Assembly (NCBI GenBank): GCA_028564675.1
Contig: JAOVVO010000012.1
Coordinates: 62,001-126,000 of the forward strand
From: Onchocerca lupi
Lineage: Eukaryota; Nematoda; Chromadorea; Rhabditida; Onchocercidae
Reading direction: 5' to 3'
DNA: 64,000 nt
In this document: positions 50,532-63,668 of the stretch, in pieces
Layout of the letters: each line of letters opens with the position of its first letter
How positions within the stretch are numbered: position 1 is the first letter of the stretch
Notes under the pieces: model-generated
The model's database searches: none
What the model was told of the DNA's origin: nothing
What the model saw: only the letters and a program-made list of their open reading frames with translations
Translations under genes and position numbers: made by a program

Positions 50532-53500
50532 ATGGTGTTAAGGGGCACTGGAATATTCTTTTCACGAAATTTGCTCTGTATTGTGACCGGAACTGTTATT
50601 GTAGGTTATTTCAATTAACTCATTAAATTATTTAGCAGTTTCAAATTAATTACTATATTTTGTGGTATGCAAGAAGTTACTATCTTTTATTTGTTTTCAC
50701 ACAAGTTGAGCTATATCCAATCTTTACAGAGTCTGGTATGTAATGTGAAGACCATACCGATTGATAATTCCCTCATAGATGCTGAAATAATCAAAGGTGA
50801 GGAATTTGATGTAATATTCATTTCATGAATAAAATGATTTAAATTCATTTGATTAGTAAATTTATGTTGTAAATATCTAAAAATAAACCACTCCTGTATT
50901 ATAACTATTGTTACTGCGATGTTATCAGCTGGTGATATCATTCATATTGCTACTATTGGTGTATGCAGTGATCTAATGAACTTTTGTCGGCTTTCATGAC
51001 AAACATTGTTGACGATTAAATCCTCAAAATTTTCAAGTCGTCTAAAAGTAACAAAAAAAAAAAAAATCTTAATCCAGTCTTATTCTTTATGTTCATTCAA
51101 CTGTATAATAGTTTAAAAGTCTAAAACTGAATTTAATCACGAATTGCAAATGAACAGATTGCATAACAAATAAAAGCGTTGATTTGATACTTGTCCTGGA
51201 TGGTTCAGGTTCTATTGGCGATGAAACTTTCCAATTACTTGTAAGTTTTGACTTGTAAGAAGAATTTAGAATTTGAAAATTCAATTTTGATCAAAAATTT
51301 CAATTCATTTTTCTATTATTGCAAAATCCCAGTTCTATTCAGAATTCTTAAAACTAAAACTTTAATGCTATTTGCTACCATCGATGAAATATTAGAGAAA
51401 TGAAATACAGCTGTTCTTAATTTGATGGATGTTTAATTTTCTTCTGAGCAAACTGGTTTACAGATAACACTCTTTAAATATCAATCAAATCCTTATTTCC
51501 AGTTATCCGATATAAGATACATAAAGTGTAAATCTCTTTAATTTATTCATTATATTTATCATAGCTCGATTTCACAATACATGTACTTCAACGGATAAAT
51601 ATCTCCGAAGAAGGCAGCCGAATGGGTATCATTCAGTATGCCGAAAGGCCTCAATTTGAAATTACGCTCAATCAATACACTCATTCCAATCAGGTTTCTT
51701 TTCCCTTTTCCTCGATCGTTTCTAATTTCAAAATATTTTTGGCATATTTCGATTTGATATTCTAACTTCATTTTAACTGAAAGATTAAACATTAGACTAG
51801 TACTGACAGTTTGACAGCTGTCATCATGAATCATTTCAAACGTAGATGCCGAAAAAAAGTTGTATCGAAGTTAATCGATCAGTCTAATAATTCTAAGAAT
51901 TAATTAATTTAATTAATAATTCGATTAAATATTCCGAAAGTAATACATGATTATCATTTTTCAAGAACTATCCGTTAAATACAAAATTCTTTGATACTTT
52001 TAATGCACAAGCTATGTGACATGATTTCTTTGTTTCGAAATATCATGAAACTGCGATATGGTTAACGGAAACTAAAATTTGTCAAGTTTTTATCGGCAAT
52101 ATTGATAACAGTATTATCTTCAAAGAAATGAATTACTGATAATAGAAATTCTTGCTTGGAAGACCATTTTTTCCAATGAATAAAATTAAATAGATCAAAC
52201 AAATGTTTTTCATTTAAATCGATTTAAATTCAGTTCAAGGAATTTTTAAAAAATCTGATCAGAATAACAATTCTTTTTATCAGATTAATTGTAATCATTA
52301 ATTATGTGGTTAGATCACCATTGTGGCATTTTGAATTTCGAATTTTAATGAAATGGATAAAGGAAGAAGGATGTTCTGATTAAATTTCATGATTCGATTT
52401 GAAGATAATTAAAAAATATTACACGTATTGAAAATTAAGTTTATTAGTATCTCCTTATAAACAATGCTTATATTTCGGCTGATGATAAAAAAATATTATC
52501 TTCGATCAATCTATTAAACGTTTTAATCCTACATTTTAAAATCAATCTCATTGCATTTTTCAAGAACTGATTCATATAAGTAGATCTTTTTTGTTCGAAG
52601 CGTTAAAGTTGAGATTAATTGATAATGATTTTATTTTTCTAATTGTCTTAACCTAATTTCTTTCCTTCTCTCTTGCACTGAACTACCGGATGTAGCAAAA
52701 TCAGTCAGCAAAAGAAATTTTCCACAAGCGTGAAAATCAAATTATTTAATTAAAATTGCCTATTTATCTGTCGAATGTCTTTGGAAATTCTTTTTTTTTT
52801 TTTTTTTTTGGGTGCCATTTTCGGTGATAAACTGCTTTTTGTAAACAAAAAGATGTTTTCTAACAATGATATATGGAAACTGGAAGAATTATCAGAGTAT
52901 CGAATGACTTCTCTAAAAGCTTTGTAAATAGGTAATTTTTCTGATAACGAAAAAATTCCAAAGCTTGCAAATTCGAATTTTGGCTTAATTCCAGTAAATA
53001 GACTGCTACTCACAATTCATTACCTGATGAATAACACCAATTATTCATTAACTTTGGTTCTTTTTCATTAAATATGTTATTATAAATGTAAATGAGTTCG
53101 AAAATTCAACAACTATTGATTTATGCTATTTTTCAATATTTTTTCTTGACAGCAATAATTAGTTCATGGCACCATTATTCCAACATAGATTGAGCAAACA
53201 TTTTAATCAATAATTTTTTACAAATCAACATTTTTTGGGATAAATTCGAAACTGGAAAATGCCACGCTCGTTTTTTCCAATCTTTTATGGAATTGTTTTT
53301 GTATTAGTTTTTTATTTAATGAATGCTTACCAATCATTACAAATTTTTTGAAAAAGATTTAAAACTTCATTTAAAAAAGATAAGTGACTTGATCTTTGAT
53401 ACATTTAAAAAAATGTTAATACTTTAACTGACATTTTGCCGGAAAAGTTTAATCTTTTTTCACTGATTCTATTATTATGTTGGGACTGCTTTATTATTCT

Positions 53501-56500
53501 TTCTTTTATCCATTAGGCTAACAATTCCAGATATCAAAAATAGGCCATCTTAATAACAATAATTCTTAGGACAATGCTTACAAATGACAATGAATTTTTG
53601 AATTCGAGAAAAAAATTTTTCTAGTTTTCAATTTACTCTTAACTCTTCAGCTGGCTAAGAATATTTTCTTAGCAATAACACGATGTATGAAGGATTTTGA
53701 TTTTTGTATAGATTAGTAGTTGTCTGATAAGTTAATTAATTGATTAATTGGAAAAGTAGCTAATAGAAATAGTAGAGTAGTCAAGTATGAAAGGAAAAAG
53801 ACAGTATTCTCATGTTTAAATTGCTAGATCAGAGAAAAACTGTCATTTTTAATTTCCACTGCTGTGGTGGTTTACCTATTTAATGAATACAAAAATTCTG
53901 TTGAATTTAGCGAAATTCAGGAAAATTATGTAAATAAATCAAATCAAAAGTAAAAGCGATTTTTTTAAACATTGATTCATTTATTGTAAACAAATTTTCA
54001 TCTATTATGAAGAAATTAAGTTTTCTCTAGGGAAATTACAGAAGGTCAATCTGTTGAAATCGTCAAAATTTCCTTCATTCAATTAGACTGATTCCGATCA
54101 TACCAGAAAAATGTACCTAACACAGACATAGTTTCCAGTGATAACAATTATTGTTTGAATCATAAGTGATTTGGCTTGCTCCCATAATTTTTTATTGATT
54201 TACTTAATATACTTCCGAGATTCAGTTTGCTTCATTTTCCAAAATTAACAGACATGGCGATAAGACTTTTTGTAGATGTATCAATGAAATGATATGATAT
54301 CATTTTAGAAGATCATGCAAAATTAGTTTTCGAATTTTTTTATTTTTCAAAATAAACTGTTATTCAGATGGAATGGGCTATCAATCGGATTAAATATTTA
54401 TCAGGTGCAACAAATACGGGAGCTGCGCTTAAATTTGTTTTGGAACGAGGTTTTCAGGTACCGAAATTTTTCTGGAAATAATCTGAAATTCAGAAATTTT
54501 TGGAGATTATTGTATAAAAGAAATTAGTATTTTATTCATAAGCAGATTGTATAATTATGGCAATAATTGACGATACTTTTTGAAAGATATTGTAGTGAGT
54601 TATTGATTTGATTAATTATTAACGGAGTTATCATCTGATTTCTAATCCTGAAATCATTTTCAGGATGCGCGAGGTGGTGATATTCCGAAGGTAGCAGTAG
54701 TAGTGACCGATGGTCAGTCTCAGGATCGTGTTGCCGAGGAAGCACAACGATTGAGAGATGCCCATGTGATGCTGTATGCAATTGGTGTTACCAATTTAGT
54801 CAACGTGCATCAGTTACACCAGGTAATTACTGATACCTGTCTTGTCAGGTAATTATTGATATCTATATCACCAATGGTTAATCGGAAATTCACTCTCTCT
54901 TAGCGCAGTATTGAAATCACTTTGTTACTAAATGATGGAATTTGTATTGTCGAAAATTTCAGATAGCTGGAAATCCATCAAGAGTGCTTACGGTTGAATC
55001 ATTCGATGAACTGAGCAAAAATCTTGCAGATTCACTTACGTGGGATATGTGTAAAACCGAATTTAGTACGCTTCGTAATTTATATTTGAAAATTTCAATT
55101 CATTTTGTAATCCATGGATTAATCCGCAATCCACGGATCAATTCTCGAAACTCATTTTTATATTTTCATTGCAGTTAAAATACCTTAAGCATTTTTAATA
55201 AAGTGAATCTAATAGTAATTTGAAAGTATTCCTTTTGTCTTAAAAAAAAAAATATTATCTGAGAAGTTACATATCTGCCAATTAATTAGAATCTCTAAAA
55301 GTGTAATCGATTCTTCGGATCCAATTTATTTGAATAAAATATGCACAATTCTCGCAATTTAAGATTTCTCGTTAAAAACCAATATATTGGCCTAAATTAG
55401 CATTACTTAATAGGACCTGGCACACCTGACATAATCTGCGGTCCGGATCGAATTGGAGTTCGGGCATCAACAAGGAATCCATTTGATGGATATGTCTTCA
55501 TTATGGATCATTTTCATAAAAAGGAATGTCGAGCAGGTCCCGAGGAATTCTCAGATCCTCGAAGTATCGGTATTACTATTCCATTCACCGAATGCAACTT
55601 ACATCGATATCGTTCAGTAAGTGAATCTCTCCCATAATTTTCAAATGAATCGTTTGTCATTTCTAAATATTCCTTTTTTCAAAAAATTATGCAAAATTTT
55701 GTTATATTTCGTGTGATTATGCGAAAGACTTCTTTTTTTAGGATGAAATATTTTTTGATCTTCTGACTTTTATGCATTTTTTTCCTAATTACGATCAAAA
55801 AAATGTTCCATCTCAATTTTTTGTTCATTTATCTTATTTGGTTCATTGACATTTTCAGTTGAATCCGCGAGGTATCTTCGTTGAAATGACAGTTGTCTTC
55901 ATGTTTCATACACTGTAAGTAGTTTTGATAATACGATTAAATATAATGAAAATTAATTCAATAACAGCTCTCTGTTCAGGATTGGATTCCATCAATATTC
56001 CGAAAACCATAACTTTTACTAATATTTTTAAAAATTTAAAAAAAAAATAGCGATATTGTAGATTCATGACCAAAGTTGATCAAATGGTCAAAGTGCAATG
56101 TTTCTATATGGAAGCTGATAAATTCGTATCAGTACCACTGGAGGTCAGGTAAGTAACTCATATTGCAGTTCGCTATTAATTGACTGCAAAAAATCTTTAT
56201 GAATCATTTATCATTGCGTCACTAATTTCGGTACTTTGATAATGTGATAAGCGCAGAATGTGGGAAATCTTGTCTTTTATACTTAAGTTTGAAGTGAAAT
56301 TGTTTTGAAATAGAGTTCAATAAATGGAAATTAAAATCATGCCCATATATGTAATATGATAAGTAATATACTAGCACACTGTTGGCACAAATCTGAAAAA
56401 AAAATGAGTAACTTATAATTTCAAATATATTCTGGCAACTATCAAGCATATTTTGGAAACTTGTAGTTTCAAACAAATTTTTTGCAACATACAATTTCAA

Positions 56501-57671
56501 GCATATTTTGGCAACTTGAAATTTCAAACGTATTTTGGCAACTTTAAGCATGATCACAACACAGTTCCGTGAAAAGATGTATGAAATGCCGCGATGCGAA
56601 TATACTCTGCGACGTGGATCACAGGATGGACCGATCGTAGAATATGCACAACTTGGCGAGCATATTTATCATCGATGGGAATGCCATGATCAGGCCGATA
56701 CATTTGGCATGCTCGTGCATTCATGCTATGTTGATAACGGTTTTGGCGATCGAGTGGACATTCTGGATGATACAGGGTAAGTTGATTGAATGCTTGCTAG
56801 TAGCATTGATCGTTCAGGTTAACAAACTGAGAAAATAAACTAAGAAATAAGTTCAGTTGGAAATGAAAAAGTATGCAATGAGTGACTAAATAATAAATAA
56901 AATTGGGAGGAAAAACAAGGAAAAAGTTAATGGAATAAAAAAACCAGATATATGAATGATTATTTTTTTTAAGTTGCAATTAATTACAATCTGAAACTTT
57001 GTTACAGATGTGGAATCGATGCTGTTTTACTGATGACCCCGGATTATGATGAAACATTAAGATTGGCAACGAAGTCATATCATGTTTTCAAATACGCTGA
57101 TAGACCTGTACTTCAATTTCAGTGTCAGGTATGTCCATAGAGGAGTAAAATACTGAGGAGAAAAGAAGATTTATTCAGTCACTATATCAATAATTAAAAT
57201 AAAGCAAATTTAGAGACTGAGAAATCTTTCTTCAATTTTTTCATTTTCGTATTAAATTCTTTTGAATTGATGCTCTAAACAATATGCTGACGAAAATTGC
57301 TTGAAATCGAAGATAATTTTGAATGTTTTTTTAAATTCCAGATAACTTTATGCCTTAAACTTGACGCAGGCTGTATTGGATTAACACCGCCAAATTGTCC
57401 AGAATTAGCTCACAATCATGTACATAATCATGATCATGGACATGAGCACAACGAAATCCGTCGTGCTCGATCGATCCTGGAATCTAATACTCTGGATATA
57501 TTCACATCACAACTACACATTATTGATCATTTGCCTCAATGTCCTAATCCTATCATTCAATTTCCTCCCTTCTATATTGTAGGGATTGTTATCAGTGTCA
57601 TATTAAATGTAATCTTGGTTATTACTATAGTACTACTAATTCTAAGATCCAGAAAGAGTGATAAAGTATGA
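50532..57671 (+). CDS. cut-6: CUT-6-type cuticlin: VWA plus ZP domain protein
   Basis: Membrane-anchored apical matrix protein; C. elegans CUT-6 (VWA+ZP) is needed for dauer alae and body shape. Thirteen exons join exactly in phase: 50532-50600, 50730-50796, 51158-51240, 51565-51693, 54368-54457, 54664-54822, 54963-55065, 55414-55616, 55859-55914, 56062-56148, 56549-56776, 57008-57128 and 57342-57671, giving 574 residues. Residues 1-23 form a signal peptide. VWA follows with an intact MIDAS: DGSGS at 60-64, the Thr in GATNTG and the Asp in VVVTDGQS. The ZP domain begins at IICGPDRIGV and contains ECNLHRYRS, RCEYTLRRG, SCYVDNGFGD and GCGIDAVLL. A His-rich stretch (HNHVHNHDHGHEHNE) precedes an RRAR furin-type site. 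A C-terminal membrane segment (about IVGIVISVILNVILVITIV) and a short basic tail end the protein. Intron 4 is 2.7 kb, far longer than the others. Confidence 0.96.
56416..56548. repeat. Minisatellite abutting a cut-6 splice acceptor
   Basis: About five imperfect copies of a unit near 26-29 bp with consensus TTTCAAGCATATTTTGGCAAC fill the end of intron 10. The last copy supplies the acceptor itself (CTTTAAG before exon 56549). On the minus strand the array reads as a repeated peptide (VAK.CLK-type), which is why a spurious open frame appears there. Confidence 0.75.
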
Positions 57672-57733
57672 CAGAAAAATTGATTTGAGAAATATCGGAA
57701 TTGATCATTGATTAGTGAAATGCCTTTAAAAAA

Positions 57734-57739
57734 AATAAA
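57734..57739 (+). terminator. AATAAA poly(A) signal of cut-6
   Basis: First AATAAA downstream of the stop at 57669-57671. A second lies near 57772. Confidence 0.5.
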
Positions 57740-59404
57740 ACAAAAAAAAAAAAAACTGCAAGACGAATTAAAATAAAGCAGTTAATTTGATCAAGAATAG
57801 TATAGCTCACAGCAACTTTTCCTATTTATTCAAAATTTTTTTGGCAATTAAATTGCAAAAATTGATAAAATATCTTTGGAACAAGATATTCATCCAACCA
57901 GGAATTGTCGTTTTTTTTTTTTTTTTTTTTTTCTCAACCGGTCGATATTACAACTTCTCGATAGTCTGATCAATCGATTTTATCATCGGTGGTGTTACAA
58001 AAGTGAGACGGGTGTCCTATTTTGTTGATTGTATCTACATGTATTTTATCTGTGTTATATGTATGTGTGTGTTGTATGTAAGTGTACTTGAATTTAATTA
58101 ATTATAATGTTATTGTTATACATTTATATTCTTCTTTAAGTCATTAAATGATATGAAACAAAACAAACCAATCGAAAGTAATTTCCATCCAATAGCTTTA
58201 TTTTCAAAAGTCAATTGTTAACCTTCTTTTCGGTATTTCATGAATATATAAATTGTTCATTCCCAGCATAAGTAATAAATAGTTCCATTTGTTTTGATGT
58301 CTCATTGAAGGAATTGTAACAAGTCATGCTGGTATAAAATGTCAACTTCATGCATTCTTTGAAGTAGATTCGGGCAAATTGAAATAGCGCCATTGCATTG
58401 TGTCGTAGTTACTTACTTTCCTTTGCCTGTAATCAGTTCTTTTATACAATTATGCTGGTAAAAATCCATTTCCAATCCACGATTTCATGTCCATCTATAA
58501 AAATCCTCCTAACCTTCGAATAAAAATTTTTTTGCAAAACATTTTGACCGGTAAACTATGATACAATTTATTTTGAACTTAAGTAATTGGAATGTACTTA
58601 AAGATGAATGAAAATGTGAAGTCTTGATTTGATTTAGTAAAATGGTTAAATACAAACTTGAAACTTGGAGAAAAAAATAATTTATTAATAAATTTATTCA
58701 TACAAGGATTTATTAACGACCAGCACTTGCTTCACATTTGTGACCATTATACAAAAACTACAGTTATTCTAATAAAACGAAATTTCTTTGACAATCTGTT
58801 TAAAAGGAAAGACGAAATTTAAGACAAAAAAAAAAACAATGTTGATCGCAGCCATATTGAATTCTGAATCCTGTCTTACTCATTTAAGATAAATGACGTA
58901 AAAGAAACTTTCGATTAAACTAACTCATTTCAAGTGTTTCGAAGTACATATTAATTTCATTTGGCACATATAACACATCATATAATGTGGAATTTCTATC
59001 TTTTGCAACACATGTGATACGAATCATTCGAAATGAATAAAATAGAAGCGTTCCGTAACTTGAAGCATAACTGAATGAAACAAAGAATCACATCCCATAT
59101 GCACTCTAGGAAATGAGCAACACGTGGCACTAACTGTCCAGTAGATGTAATTGCGAAAAACAATTTAATGTCAGAATGAATGATAGCATTAACTTCAAAA
59201 GACATTTAAAAAACAAAGAACAGGAGCAGATTTTGAAAGCAGTAAAAATTAAAATGTAAAATAATTGCATTTTGAATTTTAAGACTAAAACTCTTAATAA
59301 ATGGAAATACAAGAAAACCTTTTCATGGGATTTACATACTGAATGGACTTATGTAAGTAAATTATATTAAAGCAATTTCATCAGCTTACTCAGCTCAAAT
59401 TCTT
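57740..59404. other. Convergent interval of cut-6 and dpm-3
   Basis: No exon recognised. It contains T and GT-rich low-complexity tracts (for example around 57911-57932 and 58055-58085) and should hold the 3' UTR of dpm-3. Confidence 0.5.
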
Positions 59405-59692
59405 TCAAGAAATTATATTCCTTTTCTTCAGATCTGCCTTCGCATCATCGATTTCTTTTTTCAATTCTTCTCGAGCTTCAGGACAATCATTAAATGTTGC
59501 AACACCATACAGCACATTACAAATAGCGAAAATTCCAAGAAAAAATACAGCGTAAACAGGAAAATATAGGATAAGTTGGTGATATTTTCTCGTAAAATCA
59601 GACGTGTACGGAAACCAGCCGTATAACATAGCAGCCCAAACAAATATCACTGGAATAATATGCAAAGTGTAGATAACAAGTTGCGATACCAT
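59405..59692 (-). CDS. dpm-3: Dolichol-phosphate mannosyltransferase subunit 3 (DPM3)
   Basis: Small ER membrane protein that tethers the catalytic DPM1 subunit; dolichol-phosphate mannose feeds N-glycosylation, GPI anchors and O-mannosylation. Single coding exon of 95 residues (human 92). There are two membrane segments, about 4-24 and 43-65. The family C-terminal motif follows: GVATFNDCPEAREELKKEI then DDAKADLKKRNI, which aligns with [20 protein letters not shown] and QEARADLARRG of human DPM3. A TTTAG acceptor lies three bases before the ATG, so the gene has either a 5' UTR intron or a trans-splice site. Confidence 0.95.
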   Translation of the reverse strand: MVSQLVIYTLHIIPVIFVWAAMLYGWFPYTSDFTRKYHQLILYFPVYAVFFLGIFAICNVLYGVATFNDCPEAREELKKEIDDAKADLKKRNIIS

Positions 59693-61396
59693 TACCTAAA
59701 TATATGATAACGATAAAATTTAGTAAAGCTTATGATATTTTCAGGTTTGAATTCGTTCAGTTTTATAATACGTAATCCAATGGAATGCATGTTAGAAGAA
59801 CTATAATATATTTAACTATGCATGATGCAATCTTATGCCAAATATACTAACTCAACCTTTCTTCTTACAACATGCAAACTTTTTGGTAAATTTATTTTCA
59901 GCTCAGCCTCTGACCATTAATCCGATTAAACAAACTTATAAGAAAATTTGAATTCAAATTTTACCTTCAGTAAACTTCAGTAATCAAAAACTGCAACTGT
60001 AAATCTTTGTGGTGAAAAATGCTTCACTGAGTTTGCGATATATATCTCACAAAGCTGAAATAAACAATGAACCTGAGGTCTCCAATATAGGCATAACAAA
60101 ATATTTCCACCAACAATAGCACTGTTGCATAGAGGAAAAAACATCCAAGTCCGAAATCGAATTATTAATAAATACTGAGAGCAATACAAAATTATTTACC
60201 CTTAGTGATACTTGTTTTTCAATAAAATTTTGTATTCCTCAAAAATTTCACGGCCATGCTTATTATATTTCGCAGTCTAGCCACTTATGGCACATCGAAA
60301 AGTAAAGTGTGAAAAGTGCTAGAATTATGAGAAGTGCTGATATAATTATAATTGTGTCCATCAGATCTTGATATGAATCATTAGCCAATAAGTGTTAGAA
60401 TTTTAATTGGTAACAAAACTGAACCCCTTATATGGTCTCCAATATTCCAATCATTGGCTCATTTTAAAATCACTTAATAGTAATAGTAATCACATAGTAA
60501 GAAAAATTAAATTGAAAAGTATTTTTTAAAGTCTTAGTAAATCAAATATTTGTTCGGCAAAAAATATTTGACGAAAAATCACAAAATGTTCGATCTCACT
60601 TTATGAATATTTTATTTAGCAAGAAATCCAAACACAGCTGTTTATATATAAATCATTCTTTTTAATTGGATAGAAGCAAAGATAAAGTTTCAAGACATTA
60701 GAAATATATTCAAATCAATAAATTTATGTACAAATAAAAAATAGCATCACTTTCTTTCCCAAATTAACTTTTTACAAAGTAAAATTTTCGAATTTTGGAT
60801 ATAAAGTTCTGCAAGAATCACAATAGTCGAACAATACCCAAAAGACGAAAAATACCTGCTAACATGATGAAATCAAAGATAAAAATCAGCACTTTTCTTC
60901 TCAAACCAAACCGAGAATTTTTATATGAATTGACCAACATTCGAATGAAAGTTCAACAGTCCTAGCTATATCGTATTTATTATGCATCATTCATTCCTCG
61001 AAAAATGGTTCCAAATTTATTTGAGATAAAAATATAAGACCAGCATAGACGACAAAAATTATGCTATACAATGAAAAATTATATTCATATGAAATCTGAA
61101 AAAAAAAAACTCCTTTCGCATCCTTCTTTTCTTTTATTATATTCTCACACTTTTTAAAATCCACATACATATTAAATATATTAAAGTCGATGCATAACAG
61201 AGATTATGAGATGCAGACAAACTTGCAATTTATGATTCGAATGGATTTTTTAAAAATTTATTTTCAAATTAAAGTACTAACAAATGCATCAAATTTTAGA
61301 AAAAACGGTTTCTCTTTAAAAAAAATTTCTTTTTTGAAGTTATACACAATAAATTAAAATATAAAGGTGCTGCTAAATCATCCGACCGCAGATATT
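59693..61396. other. Interval between dpm-3 and zer-1
   Basis: AT-rich with no exon recognised on either strand. Open frames near 59977-60189 are low in coding character. It probably includes the dpm-3 promoter and the zer-1 3' UTR. Confidence 0.45.
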
Positions 61397-63668
61397 TTAC
61401 TTTCCCTTTAACTTCTTTCTCGCCTTCTGCCTTCTGCAAATTAAGGGAAATCAACCTAAACGATAATTAAACACTGGTTTTGATGAAATGGAGAGCGTAG
61501 ACTTCTAAAATTCATGAATATCAATATCATAATGACGAAATCACTTTCAAGATTCGCTGTTCGAACTTCGAATTTATTTTTCTTTAATATTTTGAAATTG
61601 AAAATTTAATATAACTGTCTCAACACTTTGTGTATGCAAAAATTTGTACAAAAACTAAAATACATATAAATTACACAAAGGATCAGACAACGTCTCCTAA
61701 TGAATCTCATACTTCGACATTTATAAAAACATGGTGTGTTAGTTATTCCATATTTATAAAAATATGGAATGCTGCTTAAAAATGAATGATAACGAACAAA
61801 ACAATTGCAAACTGCAAATAATAATAAAAGAATTCGATCCGCAAATTTTTGTACTGTAAATAAACATAAGGACTACAGAATGATACAATTCAGCACTTCA
61901 AAATTAGATGCTTTCCAAAAGTAAATGCAAATTATGATGATAACATATTCGGTGATGGTGTATATTTTGAGCGTTCCCTAAAACATACATCCATCATTTT
62001 CCATCAGTTTTACTTTTTTTTCTAATTTTAAACCACTAAACTTAAAAACACATATATTAATTTGAAATGAGCAGGATTTGAAAGAAATGAAAAAAAAAAA
62101 AAAGAATAATTCAGAACTTTTTCTCATCTTGTCAACATTTATCTTAGGAAAATGTGTGCAATTTGAACTTCTGCATAAACAACAGCCATCTAGCAATCAA
62201 TTTAGATTAAGCCAATTAAAGCTATTGAAGATGAAAACTGATGAAGCTATACAAATCTATGTTTATGAATAATGGTTTTAATTTTTCCATTATGCTCTTT
62301 GGAACACCTTAAGCATTAATAAAACGTGACAGGGAAATGGAGAAGAATGACATATAGCTAAATATATATTTTAAATATTTAAGTATAAACTAACCATTCA
62401 GAAATATTTTTCAACACAATGTTGGCCAAACTACGCATTTTTTCCGAAGACCGTTCGTCACTGGCGACTTGCTGTAGTAATGGGATGCCACCCTCGTGAA
62501 GAACATAGGCACAATATTTATCTCCTGTAAAAACTTTCAAGTTTTGTTATTGTTGATTTGACAAGAGGAAACAAAAATATCGGGAACGAAAAAAAAATAG
62601 AAACAGAAGAATACTCAATTAAATTTATGACTAGATGGCACAGCAACATAAAAACAGTAGAGTGAAGACAATTATGAGCTTTTCAGATGAAATTTGAATC
62701 CAGTCTTTTTCAATAGAAGCTTACTTTTGATACATGAAGTCTTAACTAAAAAAATTAAAAGTGGATGACTGCAAGATAAAATTTACTATCAGTAGATGTT
62801 AGATTGGCGAGTGCCCAAATTGCCCAATGTTGACTTGCTGGAGCATCAAACATCGGTATGAGCCTTAAAATCGGCTTGAATGAACGATAATTTATGAAAC
62901 GCTTCGCTTCCAAATCCCAAGTATTGGTAGCCTGAAAAACATTATTTACAATGAACTATGCTGGAACCTTCTATATCTGAATTAAATTATCTCAATAGAT
63001 GGGCAAAACACGAGGAGTCATTGTAATGTTAAGCAATCGTAAATACTATGCATATAGAAGAATAATGTTCTACACATGACATACAAATTACTTTCTAATT
63101 AATTCCAGGATATCACTTAAATCAGAGCAACGAAGCAGTAATCCATTCTAAATCAGTACGAAAATATCTAATCATACCTTGATGATTTTATCCATAACAA
63201 ATGCACGTGATACACTCACTTTTGACCATGCTGCTTCCCCATCACTAACCATATGTGCAAGTACACCAGCACTGTTATAACTAATCTCAATGCCATCAAC
63301 TAACATTGTCAACAAAGCACTGAAGATGATGAATCTGAGGAATATTTAATAATAGAAATGTATTATTTTAATAATTCATGCACTACTGCTAGACATCTTT
63401 CAATCAAGATAAAAGGGATATTAATTGATACAGATTTATCAAGTAATTCACGACAAACAAGCCAAACATTTCTATTCTTACCAAAAAATATTGATATAAT
63501 CATCAAGCATGAGCTGTGTACGGAGTTGCTCTACTTCAGCAATATTCCCGATCAAACCCATCATATTACGAACAAGTTCTGTTTCATTTTGAAATTGTTG
63601 ATAACACTGATGAAATAAACGAAGACCATCAGCATTGAGGAAACGCTCGCAGTTGACTGGTGTTTCAT
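61397..63668 (-). CDS. zer-1: ZER1/ZYG11-family CUL2 substrate receptor, 3' part
   Basis: Armadillo-repeat receptor of CUL2 E3 ligases; ZER1 and ZYG11B read N-terminal glycine degrons. Four exons are clear and phase-consistent: 63668-63482 (with NCERFLNADGLRLF and MGLIGNIAEVEQLR), 63319-63178 (with LVDGIEISYNSAGVLAHMVS), 62931-62787 (with INYRSFKPILRLIP and SQHWAIWALANLT) and 62524-62395 (with DKYCAYVLHEGGIPLLQQ). The INYRSF..ILRL and SQHWA.WAL wording fits ZER1 better than ZYG11. The 3' end has two readings. Without splicing, a TAA at 62381-62379 closes after NISEW plus four codons. With the GTTAGT donor, a short exon 61433-61397 joins in phase and ends with the basic tail RQKARKKLKGK. The first listed exon starts in phase 1, so the leucine-rich and earlier part lies beyond the right edge. 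Confidence 0.9.

Noticed and set aside
56222..56557. Minus-strand frame of 111 codons with repeated VAK.CLK peptide
   Set aside because: Translation of the minisatellite in cut-6 intron 10, not a protein gene.
59977..60189. Minus-strand frame upstream of dpm-3
   Set aside because: Aromatic-rich with no domain and no junction to the DPM3 exon; probably promoter or 5' UTR.
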